A stretch of 64,000 nucleotides of DNA from Paenibacillus glycinis (GCF_009909185.1 NZ_JAAAMV010000028.1:62001-126000), one strand, 5' to 3'. Shown: positions 43,960 through 52,393, counted from the first letter of the stretch. A program made the numbers and translations. The notes: generated from the letters alone by a model not told the origin.

Positions 43960-45006
43960 ATGAAAAGAGTTGCACTACTAACTGAATGTTTAATATATAG
44001 GGAAGATAGAACATTTGAAGAACAGTTTGCAGCAGTTGGTGGAAACACCGGTAATAACGCATACCTTACAGCTCTAAAGGATATTTTTGGTGCGGATCAT
44101 CTGAATTATCAAAATCTAGATAAAAGTTTATCAGAAGATAAATATGATGTTTATATTGTCGGAAATCTGTCATGGATTATTGAAAACAAAGAGGTTCCGT
44201 CATTTTATTATGATGCATTCAAGAAAATAACGAAGAATGGCAAGCGGTTTGTACCTATTAGCGTAGGTACTCAAGTGCATACGTACAAATCGGATTTCCG
44301 GTATCATCCCAGTACACTTAAATTCCTTAAGAAGATCTCTGAACAAGCCTGCATTGCATGCCGCGGTGATTACACTGCCGAATTGCTGAGTAAGAATGGC
44401 GTTAAAAATGTTGAGGCAGTTGGATGTCCTTCTATGTTTCATTCTAGAGATCCAGAATTCAATTTCACTAAAAGAAGAACGCTCAGGGACGGAGCAAGAG
44501 TTGCTACTGGAATTACACCTTGGCCGAATCCTACTATGCCCGTCTCATTTGTAAAGAGTTTCTTCGAATATTCAATTCAAAATCAAATTGATTTCATTGA
44601 ACAGGCGGAAACAATATGGATTGATCAGTTATTCGGCTCACAACCAGAGTTTCACGGTCAATTGATTAACTATTTGAACAGGTACTCTAAACTGTTTTTT
44701 GACATTGAGCAGTGGCGATTATATAGCAGGGGGTTGGATTTTTCTTTTAGTGCAAGATTCCATGGAAATGTCATTCCGCTGATGGAAGGTGTACCGACTC
44801 TGTTTGTCTCAATTGATGCAAGAATGAATGAAATGTGTGAATATTTTAAGTTCCCAACATTACAAGTTAATGAATTTGATTTTAATTGGTCGTTGAGTGA
44901 ACTTTATGATATGGCTGACTATACTGCATTTAATAAGACTTACAGAGAAGCATATCGGAAGTTTGAGAATTTGGCTAATATAAACGAGCTAAAGATCGTT
45001 CTATGA
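43960..45006 (+). CDS. Polysaccharide pyruvyltransferase family protein
   Basis: The 348-residue protein has the family pattern: an N-terminal GGNTGNNAY in place of the usual glycine-rich loop, VPISVGTQVH, CRGDYTAELLSKNGVKNVEAVGCPSMF, and a C-terminal FSFSARFHGNVIPLMEGVPTLFVSIDARMNEMCEYF. Members add pyruvate ketals, or act as related transferases, on surface glycans. SLH domains such as those of the protein at 32189 need a pyruvylated wall polymer, but this sequence is not obviously CsaB-like, so its substrate may instead be the glycan made by this cluster. GGAGG precedes the ATG at 43960 by eight bases. Composition is AT-rich. Confidence 0.85.
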   Translation: MKRVALLTECLIYREDRTFEEQFAAVGGNTGNNAYLTALKDIFGADHLNYQNLDKSLSEDKYDVYIVGNLSWIIENKEVPSFYYDAFKKITKNGKRFVPISVGTQVHTYKSDFRYHPSTLKFLKKISEQACIACRGDYTAELLSKNGVKNVEAVGCPSMFHSRDPEFNFTKRRTLRDGARVATGITPWPNPTMPVSFVKSFFEYSIQNQIDFIEQAETIWIDQLFGSQPEFHGQLINYLNRYSKLFFDIEQWRLYSRGLDFSFSARFHGNVIPLMEGVPTLFVSIDARMNEMCEYFKFPTLQVNEFDFNWSLSELYDMADYTAFNKTYREAYRKFENLANINELKIVL

Positions 45007-45025
45007 TGTGGTGGAACGGTGCTGA

Positions 45026-45235
45026 TTGACCGTCAAGAAGACGGCTGACATTACCGATATGCTCATTGTCACGGACAAGGACCAAGTGATTCGCCCGAAC
45101 ACGACCGGGATCAACAGGAACGATCCGTTCCTTAATATTGCTTGGCCGGTCGTCGCAGCCGGTCTTGTGGAGAAAGGCAGGTATCACCTGAATGTCCATG
45201 ATTCGGATTACGATTTCGTCTACGGGGGGCAATGA
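45026..45235 (+). pseudogene. Decayed 3' end of an rfbC copy
   Basis: This 69-codon frame aligns with the C-terminus of RfbC at 29564-30121. TGINRNDPFLNIAWP matches RGIAWNDPALAIAWP, and the preceding DITDMLIVTDKD matches ADTEVLYKVDAY. The N-terminal two thirds, with the catalytic LRGMHYQ histidine, are missing, so it cannot be an active epimerase. Its stop overlaps the start of the shortened rfbB copy (ATGA). Confidence 0.7.
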
Positions 45236-45411
45236 ACGTGTTGGTGACCGGAGAAGCGGGCTTCATCGCCAGCGATTTTATTTACTACTACCGCACCATT
45301 CATCCGAATTCGCGCATCATCGACATCGATGCTTTTACCTGCACGGGGAATACGACGAAAGACTGGTGGGCGTCTATTCGCAGCGGCGCCTACCAAGGTG
45401 AGCTTATATGA
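45232..45411 (+). pseudogene. rfbB copy with a large in-frame internal deletion
   Basis: Of 59 codons, the first 43 match the RfbB N-terminus (MNVLVTGEAGFIASDFIYYY, IDIDAFTCTGNTT). The last 16 match the RfbB C-terminus (KDWWASIRSGAYQGEL). About 280 internal codons, including the catalytic YxxxK, are gone without a frameshift. Two glycines of the NAD loop have also changed (GGAGFIG to GEAGFIA). It is non-functional as a dehydratase. It sits between the rfbC remnant and the intact second rfbD, the order of a former rfbCBD operon. Confidence 0.8.
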
Positions 45412-45426
45412 GCGGGGGATCGTCAG

Positions 45427-46275
45427 ATGAACATACTCGTCACCGGAGCCAATGGCCAGTTGGGCCGGGAAGTCGCCCTTTTAGCGGCCGGACCGAACGT
45501 GAAGATCAGGGGATTCGGACGCGATGAACTGGATATTTCGAATCCGGCGCAGTGCGAAGCGGTGATGATCGAATGCATGCCGGAGGCTATCATTCATTGC
45601 GCAGCGTATACCGCGGTGGATCAGGCTGAATCCGAACCGGACGAGGCTTTTCGCATTAATGCGGATGGCGCGCGCAACGTGGCGATGGCGGCAAAGGCGA
45701 TCGGGGCTAAGCTCTGCTACGTAAGCACGGATTACGTGTTCGACGGCAAGGCGACTGCGCCGTACGAGGAGCAAGCGCCGACCAATCCGCAAACTGTTTA
45801 CGGCAGGTCTAAGCTGGCGGGAGAACGGGAAATTCAATCGGCGGTCGACGAACATTTCATTGTGCGCACGTCGTGGGTGTTTGGCAAATACGGCCGCAAT
45901 TTTGTTAAAACGATCCTCAAGCTCGCCGGCCAGCAAGAACGGCTGCAGGTCGTAAACGATCAGATCGGTTCTCCAACCTACACGCTCGATCTTGCGCAAT
46001 TTCTGGTTGAGCTGGTGCAGACCGAGCAATACGGCATTTATCATGCTTCGAACAGCGGAGCTTGCTCTTGGTACGATTTTGCGCAAGCGATTCTGGAGGA
46101 AAGCGGAATAACCGAAGTTCGGCTCGAGCCCTGCACGACGGCTTCGTTCCCTCGCCCCGCGGCGAGACCGGCGTATTCCGTCCTGAGCCATTCGGCGCTT
46201 CGGGTGCGCGGGTTTAAAGAGTTAAGGCCTTGGCGCGAAGCGCTGCACCATTATTTAAAGGATGAAGATGCGTGA
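45427..46275 (+). CDS. rfbD: dTDP-4-dehydrorhamnose reductase (second copy)
   Basis: The 282-residue reductase has the same blocks as the copy at 31154: MNILVTGANGQLGREV, HCAAYTAVDQAESEPDEAFRINADGARN, VSTDYVFDG, YGRSKLAGE and GSPTYTLDLAQFL. All catalytic features look intact, unlike the rfbC and rfbB remnants just upstream. GC content returns to the window's normal high level at this gene, which marks the right edge of the AT-rich island. GGGGGAT lies seven bases before the ATG at 45427. The stop overlaps the next start by four bases (GTGA). Confidence 0.94.
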   Translation: MNILVTGANGQLGREVALLAAGPNVKIRGFGRDELDISNPAQCEAVMIECMPEAIIHCAAYTAVDQAESEPDEAFRINADGARNVAMAAKAIGAKLCYVSTDYVFDGKATAPYEEQAPTNPQTVYGRSKLAGEREIQSAVDEHFIVRTSWVFGKYGRNFVKTILKLAGQQERLQVVNDQIGSPTYTLDLAQFLVELVQTEQYGIYHASNSGACSWYDFAQAILEESGITEVRLEPCTTASFPRPAARPAYSVLSHSALRVRGFKELRPWREALHHYLKDEDA

Positions 46276-47216
46276 AAACAGCCCCTACAGCCAGCGTATG
46301 CATTGTGACTTATAACAGCGGACCGGATATCGGCAACTGCCTGGAGGCTGTATTAGCGCTCTCGCATTCGCTTGAGCGAATCGTTGTCGTTGATAATGCT
46401 TCAACCGACAATAGCAGGGAAGTCGTGCGCCGTTTCGGGGATAAGGTAGTGTTGGTCGAAAACCCAGTGAATGTTGGCTTTGCGCAAGGACAAAACCAAG
46501 CGATCGCGCATACGTCCTCCGATTACGTGCTGACGTTGAATCCCGACGTTACGCTAGATTCGGAGTATCTGGGGACGCTGATTGCCGTCATGGAGGAGGA
46601 CCGCCGCGTGGGAAGCGCGACCGGGCAGCTGGTGCTAGGCAGCGAACCGACCGTTATCGACAGTACGGGCATTGAAATGGGACGAACGAGACGTGTCTGG
46701 GATCGCGGGGGCGGCGATCCCGTGTCGCAATGGGAGGAGTCCGGCGAACTATTCGGCGTTTCGGCGGCGGCGGCGGTCTATGCGCGGCGAATGATCGAAG
46801 ATATCAAGCTGGAAGGGCAATTCTTCGACGAAACGTATTTTGCGTATAAGGAAGACGTGGATGTCGCCTGGAGGTCGAAGCTGCTCGGATGGAAGGCGTA
46901 TTACGCCGCCGAAGCCAAAGCGACGCACGGTCGGGGATGGAAATACGAGGGCCGCAAAAGCCGAAAAAGGATGTCGTTGTTAATCCGCAGGCATTCCTAC
47001 CAGAACCGCATTTATACAATTGTGAAGAATGAGCCCGCAGACTGGGCGCTGTTCCTGACGATTCCGAGATTGATAGGATTCGAATTGCTGCAAATTGGCT
47101 ATATGCTCGTTTTCGAGCCGGGGTTGTTGAAGTGTTGGTATAACATCATGAAAGAATTGCCCCGTTTATTAAAGAAACGGAGATCGATCCAAAAGATGCG
47201 GAATTCCAGAATTTGA
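46272..47216 (+). CDS. GT2 glycosyltransferase, rhamnosyltransferase-like
   Basis: The 314-residue enzyme has a GT2/GT-A domain: VCIVTYNSGPDIGNCLEAVLAL, VVDNASTDNS and YVLTLNPDV (donor and metal site) near residues 86-96, then FFDETYFAYKEDVDVAWRSKLLGWK. The C-terminal part has a hydrophobic stretch (about 255-285) that may touch the membrane. This pattern is common in rhamnosyltransferases that extend lipid-linked glycans. The GTG start at 46272 overlaps the rfbD stop, so it is probably co-translated with the dTDP-rhamnose enzyme. Donor specificity is inferred from the neighbour. Confidence 0.88.
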   Translation: MKTAPTASVCIVTYNSGPDIGNCLEAVLALSHSLERIVVVDNASTDNSREVVRRFGDKVVLVENPVNVGFAQGQNQAIAHTSSDYVLTLNPDVTLDSEYLGTLIAVMEEDRRVGSATGQLVLGSEPTVIDSTGIEMGRTRRVWDRGGGDPVSQWEESGELFGVSAAAAVYARRMIEDIKLEGQFFDETYFAYKEDVDVAWRSKLLGWKAYYAAEAKATHGRGWKYEGRKSRKRMSLLIRRHSYQNRIYTIVKNEPADWALFLTIPRLIGFELLQIGYMLVFEPGLLKCWYNIMKELPRLLKKRRSIQKMRNSRI

Positions 47217-47240
47217 ATGATGCTATCATTCTATTTCAGT

Positions 47241-47269
47241 TTGGCCGAACTTCCATTTTTTGATATAAT
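47241..47269 (+). promoter_or_regulatory. Promoter before the initiating phosphotransferase gene
   Basis: TTGGCC (47241-47246) and a consensus TATAAT (47264-47269) are 17 bases apart. Transcription would start about 35 bases before the ATG at 47310, giving this gene and the following GT2 gene their own promoter. Confidence 0.7.
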
Positions 47270-47309
47270 ATACTTATGTTCGCCATAATGCGAGAAGGAG
47301 GAAGGGCCT

Positions 47310-48716
47310 ATGATCCGACAAAACCAACGTTTCTTAACTCAAATCTATGTAATGGCGGATTTGCTCTGCGCGCTCCTGACTTTTCTGACCGCATTCTGGC
47401 TCAAGTTCAAGAGCGGCTATTTGCCTCATCAGCCTACGCTTCCGTTCAAGACCTATCTGATGTGGGCGACGGTGTACTCCCTGGCTGCGGTCCTGATCGG
47501 CTTCTACGCCCGCTTCTATGCGCCGCGAAGGCGAAAAAGCTTGTCTTATGAGGCGATGAAGATTATCCAGGTTCAGGGGTTAAGCTTTCTCGGGCTGCTG
47601 AGCTTGTTCTATATCGTGAAGGAAGTACATATCTCTCGCGAATTTTTGGCGCTGTTTTTGACCGAAAATATCATATGTCTATGCATTTACCGGTTCTCGG
47701 TTAAATTGATTCTTTCTCGCGCTAGGCGAAGAGGTTACAACAGGCGGTACATCCTCATCTTGGGGGCGGGTTCGGTAGGGCGCAGCTTTCATGACAGCAT
47801 TGGGCAGAATCCCGGGATGGGCTATAGCGTCATTGGCTATTTGGACGATTTTATTACGGAGCATGATCACGAGCATCGAACGCAGAAGCCGATTCTCGGC
47901 AAGATCGAGGACCTGGATGCCGTTTTGACACGGCATACCGTAGACGAAGTCATCATCGCGCTGCCATTGAAAGCTTATAAAAAATACGCGTACATCATCG
48001 ATAAGTGCGAACGGTTCGGCGTTAAGACGCTGATCATCCCGGATTTCTTCGACGTGCTTCCCGCTCGTCCGTTCTTCGATAATTTCGCCGGCATCCCCCT
48101 CATTAATGTGAGGGATGTTCCGCTGGATGAGCTTAGCAACCAGATTTTGAAACGGATGTTCGATATCGTGTTCTCCTTGCTCACGATCGCGTTGACTTCC
48201 CCGGTCATGCTCGTTGCTTACCTAGGCATCAAGCTAACGTCGCCCGGGCCGGTTATTTTCAAGCAAGAGCGGGTCGGACTGGACCGCCGGACGTTCCGGA
48301 TGTACAAGTTTCGTTCCATGCATATGTACGATCAATCGGTCGCCGATATGCAATGGACGGTGGAGAACGATCCCCGCAGGACGAGATTTGGCGCGTTTCT
48401 TCGAAAAACCAGCATCGACGAATTGCCGCAATTCTTCAATGTGCTGGCCGGTCATATGAGCGTGGTCGGTCCGCGGCCGGAGCGCCCTTATTTCGTGGAG
48501 CAGTTCAAAGAAGAAATTCCCAAATACATGGTGAAGCATCATATCCGGCCGGGAATTACGGGTTGGGCGCAGACGAATGGCCTTCGCGGCGATACGTCGA
48601 TCAAGGATCGTATCGTGCACGACCTCTTCTATATTGAAAATTGGACCTTCTTCTTCGACATTAGAATTATCGTGCGGACGGTAACGAAAGGCTTGTTGAA
48701 TAAAAATGCCTACTAA
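47310..48716 (+). CDS. Undecaprenyl-phosphate sugar phosphotransferase, WsaP/WbaP type (initiating enzyme)
   Basis: The 468-residue membrane enzyme starts glycan assembly by moving a sugar-1-phosphate to undecaprenyl phosphate. It has four N-terminal membrane segments (about 10-135), a CoA-binding-like Rossmann part (LILGAGSVGRSFHDSI near 150), one further membrane segment and the catalytic bacterial sugar transferase domain (about 285-468). That domain carries KRMFDIVFSLL, SPGPVIFKQERVGLDRRTFRMYKFRSM, LRKTSIDELPQFFNVL and GPRPERPYFVEQF. The length matches WsaP (about 470), which initiates S-layer glycans in Geobacillus. GGAGG eight bases before the ATG at 47310. It overlaps the next gene by 11 bases. 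Confidence 0.92.
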   Translation: MIRQNQRFLTQIYVMADLLCALLTFLTAFWLKFKSGYLPHQPTLPFKTYLMWATVYSLAAVLIGFYARFYAPRRRKSLSYEAMKIIQVQGLSFLGLLSLFYIVKEVHISREFLALFLTENIICLCIYRFSVKLILSRARRRGYNRRYILILGAGSVGRSFHDSIGQNPGMGYSVIGYLDDFITEHDHEHRTQKPILGKIEDLDAVLTRHTVDEVIIALPLKAYKKYAYIIDKCERFGVKTLIIPDFFDVLPARPFFDNFAGIPLINVRDVPLDELSNQILKRMFDIVFSLLTIALTSPVMLVAYLGIKLTSPGPVIFKQERVGLDRRTFRMYKFRSMHMYDQSVADMQWTVENDPRRTRFGAFLRKTSIDELPQFFNVLAGHMSVVGPRPERPYFVEQFKEEIPKYMVKHHIRPGITGWAQTNGLRGDTSIKDRIVHDLFYIENWTFFFDIRIIVRTVTKGLLNKNAY

Positions 48717-49653
48717 CCCGAACCATCGCGTGTCTGTTATTATTCCGACTTACAATGCTGGCCCGGAGTTCGAAGTGCTGCTTAGAAGGCTTCAGAGCCA
48801 ATCTTGGCCTCCTGAAGAAATTATCGTGATTGACTCCGCTTCGACGGACCGGACGGCCGAGACAGCCCTCCAAGAAGGCGCTCGAGTGATACGCATAGCC
48901 AAGGCGGAATTCGACCATGGGGGTACCCGGAATTACGCGGCGCAGCAGGCAATGGGCGACACGTTGGTTTTCATGACCCAGGACGCTTGTCCTGCGGATG
49001 CTTATTTGCTCGAACGCCTGTTGGATGCCTTATATGCCGATGAGGATACCGCTTGCGCGTACGGGCGGCAATTGGCCAGAGAAGATGCAGACGTACTTGA
49101 AAAAATGTCGAGGGAGAGCAATTATCCCCCGGTTTCCATGCGAAAGAGCGAAGCGGATCTTCCGGAGCTCGGCATCAAGACCTTTTTCTGTTCGAACGTT
49201 TGCGCGGCATACCGGAAAGCGATTTTTTTCGAGCGCGGACAATTCGACGCTCCCGTTCTGTTCAACGAAGATTTGTTTTTCGCGGCGCGATGCATCCTGA
49301 ACGGCTACACCGTGAACTATGCAGCGGAAGCGCGCGTCATTCATTCGCACAATTATTCGGTCGTGCAGCAATTCAGGCGGTACTTCGATAATGGCGTATC
49401 CATGCGCGACAATGAATGGGTATATCCTTATTCGGCCGTGGGCAAAGCCGGGTCGCGCTTGGTTTGGCATCAACTGCGTTATTTGGTCCGCAATCGGCAT
49501 TGGCTGTGGGTGCCTAAACTTGCGGCAGACGCAGGCGCCAAATTCCTTGGGTTTCAATTGGGCAAACGCTACCGGAAGCTTCCGGAGAGGCTTTGCGTGC
49601 GGTTCAGCATGCATCGCGGAATTTGGGCCAAACTGAGTTCCGAGCGACGATGA
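48706..49653 (+). CDS. GT2 glycosyltransferase, rhamnosyltransferase-like
   Basis: The 315-residue enzyme has VSVIIPTYNAGPEFEVLLRRLQ, IVIDSASTDRTAETA, FDHGGTRNYAAQQAMGD and FMTQDACPAD. The last two blocks are typical of rhamnosyltransferases of the RfbF kind. Further on are FNEDLFFAARCILNGY and HSHNYSVVQQFRRYFDNG. It overlaps the end of the initiating enzyme gene by 11 bases, so the two are coupled; it probably adds an early rhamnose of the linker. The start at 48706 lies inside the upstream gene, with no clear Shine-Dalgarno site. A strong terminator follows and closes the cluster. Confidence 0.88.
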   Translation: MPTNPNHRVSVIIPTYNAGPEFEVLLRRLQSQSWPPEEIIVIDSASTDRTAETALQEGARVIRIAKAEFDHGGTRNYAAQQAMGDTLVFMTQDACPADAYLLERLLDALYADEDTACAYGRQLAREDADVLEKMSRESNYPPVSMRKSEADLPELGIKTFFCSNVCAAYRKAIFFERGQFDAPVLFNEDLFFAARCILNGYTVNYAAEARVIHSHNYSVVQQFRRYFDNGVSMRDNEWVYPYSAVGKAGSRLVWHQLRYLVRNRHWLWVPKLAADAGAKFLGFQLGKRYRKLPERLCVRFSMHRGIWAKLSSERR

Positions 49654-49681
49654 CGTCTGAAGGCTTGAAGAGATCGAGATG

Positions 49682-49717
49682 AACAACCTCGGAAGCAACA
49701 ACCGAGGTTGTTTTTTT
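49682..49717 (+). terminator. Terminator closing the glycan cluster
   Basis: A perfect 11-bp stem (49682-49692 with 49702-49712) is followed by a run of T to 49717. It comes 28 bases after the GT2 stop. Confidence 0.9.
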
Positions 49718-49745
49718 GTCAGGAGGTGTCGAAAAAGGGTATAAT
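49716..49745 (+). promoter_or_regulatory. Promoter before the small anchored protein gene
   Basis: TTGTCA (49716-49721) and TATAAT (49740-49745) are separated by 18 bases. The -35 touches the T run of the preceding terminator, a compact end-to-start arrangement. Confidence 0.55.
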
Positions 49746-49790
49746 GGATAAAAAATGTCGGAATCGCTGGCGTAAGTTTAGGAGGCTGTT

Positions 49791-50273
49791 ATGAAAAAAT
49801 GGATCATGGTTCTGATATTGGCAGCCGGAATCGGGTTTGCGGGCTATAAGTACGTCTATCATGCGGTCGGCAATAAGATCATGGAACAGGTAGCGGACGA
49901 GGTGCTGAACGCCAAGGAGACAACCGAGATGTTGGCTGATCCTGAAGTCAAGCAAATGATACAGAGCAGCTTAGACGCTGAGGACGTGAAACATCTTCTA
50001 GGCGAACAAGCAGTTGCCGAAGATCGAGCCGGCACGGACAAGCAAGGACATTCGAGTCCCAAGAAGATGGCGGTTAAAAACAAAAATGAAGCGATAAAGC
50101 TTGTAATGGACAAATTTTCGATCGGCGAGTTGAAAGACATGGCCGCGAAAGTAAAGGGCGGAATGACTGGACAGGAGAAAGCGGAATTGAAGCAACGGGT
50201 GTCGGAGCGGTTCAGTGAGGACGAATTGGATTCGCTTAAAATCATAGCGCTTATGGAAGCCGAGAAACACTGA
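49791..50273 (+). CDS. Small membrane-anchored protein of unknown function
   Basis: The 160-residue product has an N-terminal hydrophobic segment (about 4-22, WIMVLILAAGIGFAGYKYV) serving as signal anchor. The rest is charged and helical, with a Lys-rich middle. Two related motifs occur near the end (FSIGELKDMAAKVK and FSEDELDSLKIIAL), which may be a short helical repeat. I do not recognise the family. GGAGG five bases before the ATG at 49791 and a good promoter show it is a real gene. It lies between the glycan cluster and a GNAT gene; no functional link is evident. Confidence 0.7.
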   Translation: MKKWIMVLILAAGIGFAGYKYVYHAVGNKIMEQVADEVLNAKETTEMLADPEVKQMIQSSLDAEDVKHLLGEQAVAEDRAGTDKQGHSSPKKMAVKNKNEAIKLVMDKFSIGELKDMAAKVKGGMTGQEKAELKQRVSERFSEDELDSLKIIALMEAEKH

Positions 50274-50530
50274 GGAGTAAGACCATCGAATTATGCGGCT
50301 TGCGAAATCTTGCGATCAAGGTAGAGCAAGGCGCCATTCTTTTGTCCGAATAAATTTGAAAACGCTTGCAATAAAGCGCTTTCAACAGAAAACGACCGAT
50401 TTAATAAATTTTTTAAGGATTTTTAAAGGTTTTAGAAGGAATTCGAATGATTTTGTCGTATTATTAAATTTACCTAAAAAATTCGTTAGATCTTGCATTC
50501 CATACTGGACTTGAAGAGGAGCTTAAAGTT

Positions 50531-50953
50531 ATGGACGTTCGATCCTTCCAATTAGCCGATTATCAACCTGTTACCGAGCTGCTGGAAACCGTCTTGTCGG
50601 AAGAGTGCTATGAGCAGACCATGGAAGCTTTTGCCCGCCAACTCTCCTGGGACAGCGAATTGGTATTGGTTGCGGCGGTCGACGACGAGATCGCGGGCAT
50701 TATGATCGGGACGATCGATAATGGGCGCGGTTATTACTATCGTATTGCCGTGCATCCGAAATACCAGCGTCAAGGCATCGGGAAACAATTGATCGCCTCG
50801 CTTCGCCAGCGTTTCACGCAGCGCAATGTCACGAAAATCATGGTTACGGCCGATGAACACAACGAACCGATCCTTTCGCTTTACGAATCGCTTGGCTACG
50901 TCGCGGCGGATTTTTTCCGTTCGTTCCAGAAGCTGAGCATTGTCGCAGGGTAA
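50531..50953 (+). CDS. GNAT family N-acetyltransferase
   Basis: The 140-residue enzyme has the GNAT fold with the acetyl-CoA loop RIAVHPKYQRQGIGKQLIASL near residues 76-96 and the C-terminal NEPILSLYESLGYV. The substrate amine is unknown; small single-domain members act on proteins, amino acids or antibiotics. A GAGGAG lies before the ATG at 50531. The 257-base gap upstream is AT-rich and contains runs such as TTTTTTAAGGATTTTTAAAGG but no clear promoter. A hairpin terminator follows at 50998. Confidence 0.85.
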   Translation: MDVRSFQLADYQPVTELLETVLSEECYEQTMEAFARQLSWDSELVLVAAVDDEIAGIMIGTIDNGRGYYYRIAVHPKYQRQGIGKQLIASLRQRFTQRNVTKIMVTADEHNEPILSLYESLGYVAADFFRSFQKLSIVAG

Positions 50954-50997
50954 CCTTCCCGGCCCCGTCTTCTTATATAATGCTTTTCGCGTTGGAC

Positions 50998-51043
50998 AAG
51001 CATATCTGCCGTCATTGCTTTTGGCGAACAGATATGCTTTTCT
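50998..51043 (+). terminator. Terminator after GNAT gene
   Basis: An 11-bp stem AAGCATATCTG (50998-51008 with 51029-51039) is followed by TTTTCTT. It is 45 bases past the stop. Confidence 0.8.
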
Positions 51044-51135
51044 TATACGTATAGGAAAGATTACGCTTCATATATGGAATAATAAAGACAATCGCGTTTC
51101 TTCACGAAATTCTGTCTGCGTAGGAGTAATTGCAT

Positions 51136-51687
51136 ATGACAACCTATCGGCCCTGTGTCATTAAGAGCTTCAAGAATAACGGCCACCTGCACCGGGTTTG
51201 GTTGGAGAATTGGCTCGTGCCCGCGGAGCAGCTGGCGCCCGAGCATACTGCGGAATCGATGCTCGTGTTCATTAACCGTCAGACTCCGATCCAGGAAGCC
51301 GACGGCAAGCAGTGGATCAGCCGGGTTCCGGCGGTATCCTTTTTTATCCCGGGCCAATGGTTCAACGTCGTCGGCCTGCTCGAGGACCACGGCGTGCGGT
51401 ATTACTGCAACGTGGCCTCGCCGATGTTTTTCCAGAACGACGTGCTGACGTACATCGATTACGACCTGGACGTCATCGTTCCCCGCGGCGGCAAGGCGCA
51501 GGTCGTGGATCAGGAGGAGTACGAAATGCACAAAGTCGCCTATCATTATTCGGAAGAAGTCAACCGAAAAGTAATGGAGGGGCTCCAAGCGCTGCTGCAC
51601 CGCGCGCAGAGCGGGCAAGCTCCGTTCAAGGACGAGCTCATCATGTCGTATTACGACGCATGGAGTAAACAGACGGGCGAGGTGTAG
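51136..51687 (+). CDS. Nucleoside tri-/diphosphate phosphatase-like DUF402 protein (Ntdp type)
   Basis: The 183-residue protein matches the DUF402 family found in Bacilli, whose studied member Ntdp removes phosphate from nucleoside tri- and diphosphates. Typical blocks are the basic N-terminus, HRVWLENWLV, FFIPGQWFNVVGLL, YYCNVASPMFFQNDVLTYIDYDLDVIV and EYEMHKVAYHYSEEV. TAGGAG nine bases upstream supports the ATG at 51136, so a TTG at 51130 is unlikely. It is followed after seven bases by the signal peptidase gene on the same strand. Confidence 0.88.
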   Translation: MTTYRPCVIKSFKNNGHLHRVWLENWLVPAEQLAPEHTAESMLVFINRQTPIQEADGKQWISRVPAVSFFIPGQWFNVVGLLEDHGVRYYCNVASPMFFQNDVLTYIDYDLDVIVPRGGKAQVVDQEEYEMHKVAYHYSEEVNRKVMEGLQALLHRAQSGQAPFKDELIMSYYDAWSKQTGEV

Positions 51688-51694
51688 CTGATAC

Positions 51695-52393
51695 ATGAAT
51701 ACTGGTCCAGGCTCGGGAACCGATTCCCCGCAGGAGTTAGAACAGGCAGCTCTGGGACCGCGCAAGCACAGGACGGCATCCGCGAAGGCAAGGAAGGGAC
51801 GGATCGACTCCGGACGGACGGAACGTCCCGAATCCGCAGGCCGGAGGTCCGCTTCCAGGGCGGTTTCGCCATGGTTGAAGGAACTGTTGACATGGGGGCT
51901 GACGCTTGCCGTCGCCGTGCTCGTCGTGCTTTGCATGAATTATTTCGTATTCAGCCTCTCGACGGTCGAGGGCCAATCGATGGAGCCGACGCTGTACGAG
52001 AAGGAATGGCTCTTTGTCGACAAGATCAGTTATCGGGCCGGAACTCCCAAGATCGGCGACGTCATTATTTTGAAGGATCCCGCCGACGCCGAACCGCGCA
52101 AGGAATATCTGGTCAAGCGCATCGTTGCCGGGCCGGGCGACCGGCTCGAGATTCGCCAGGGAGAGCTGTACCGCAACGGAGAGCTCGTCGTGGAGTCGTA
52201 CACGGACGTATTGGTCGAAGACCCGGATTACGGTCCGGTAACGGTCCAGGCGGGTCATTATTTCGTCATGGGCGATAATCGCCACGCGAGCGCGAGCCGC
52301 GACAGCAGGTCGTTTCAGGCCGTGCCGCGGGAGGCCATTCTCGGGCGCGCGGATCTGATCCTGTGGCCGATCACGAAATGGGCCCGCCTGTAA
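51695..52393 (+). CDS. Signal peptidase I
   Basis: The 232-residue enzyme cuts signal peptides from exported proteins at the outer face of the membrane. It has an unusually long, charged cytoplasmic head (about 1-60) before the single membrane anchor (about 63-88). The Ser/Lys catalytic pair is S95 in VEGQSMEPTL and K141 in YLVKRIVAGPGD; the GDNRHASASRDSR block follows. It could be internally translated from a later start, but none has a good ribosome-binding site. It sits between Ntdp and queG, all in the same direction. Confidence 0.93.
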   Translation: MNTGPGSGTDSPQELEQAALGPRKHRTASAKARKGRIDSGRTERPESAGRRSASRAVSPWLKELLTWGLTLAVAVLVVLCMNYFVFSLSTVEGQSMEPTLYEKEWLFVDKISYRAGTPKIGDVIILKDPADAEPRKEYLVKRIVAGPGDRLEIRQGELYRNGELVVESYTDVLVEDPDYGPVTVQAGHYFVMGDNRHASASRDSRSFQAVPREAILGRADLILWPITKWARL

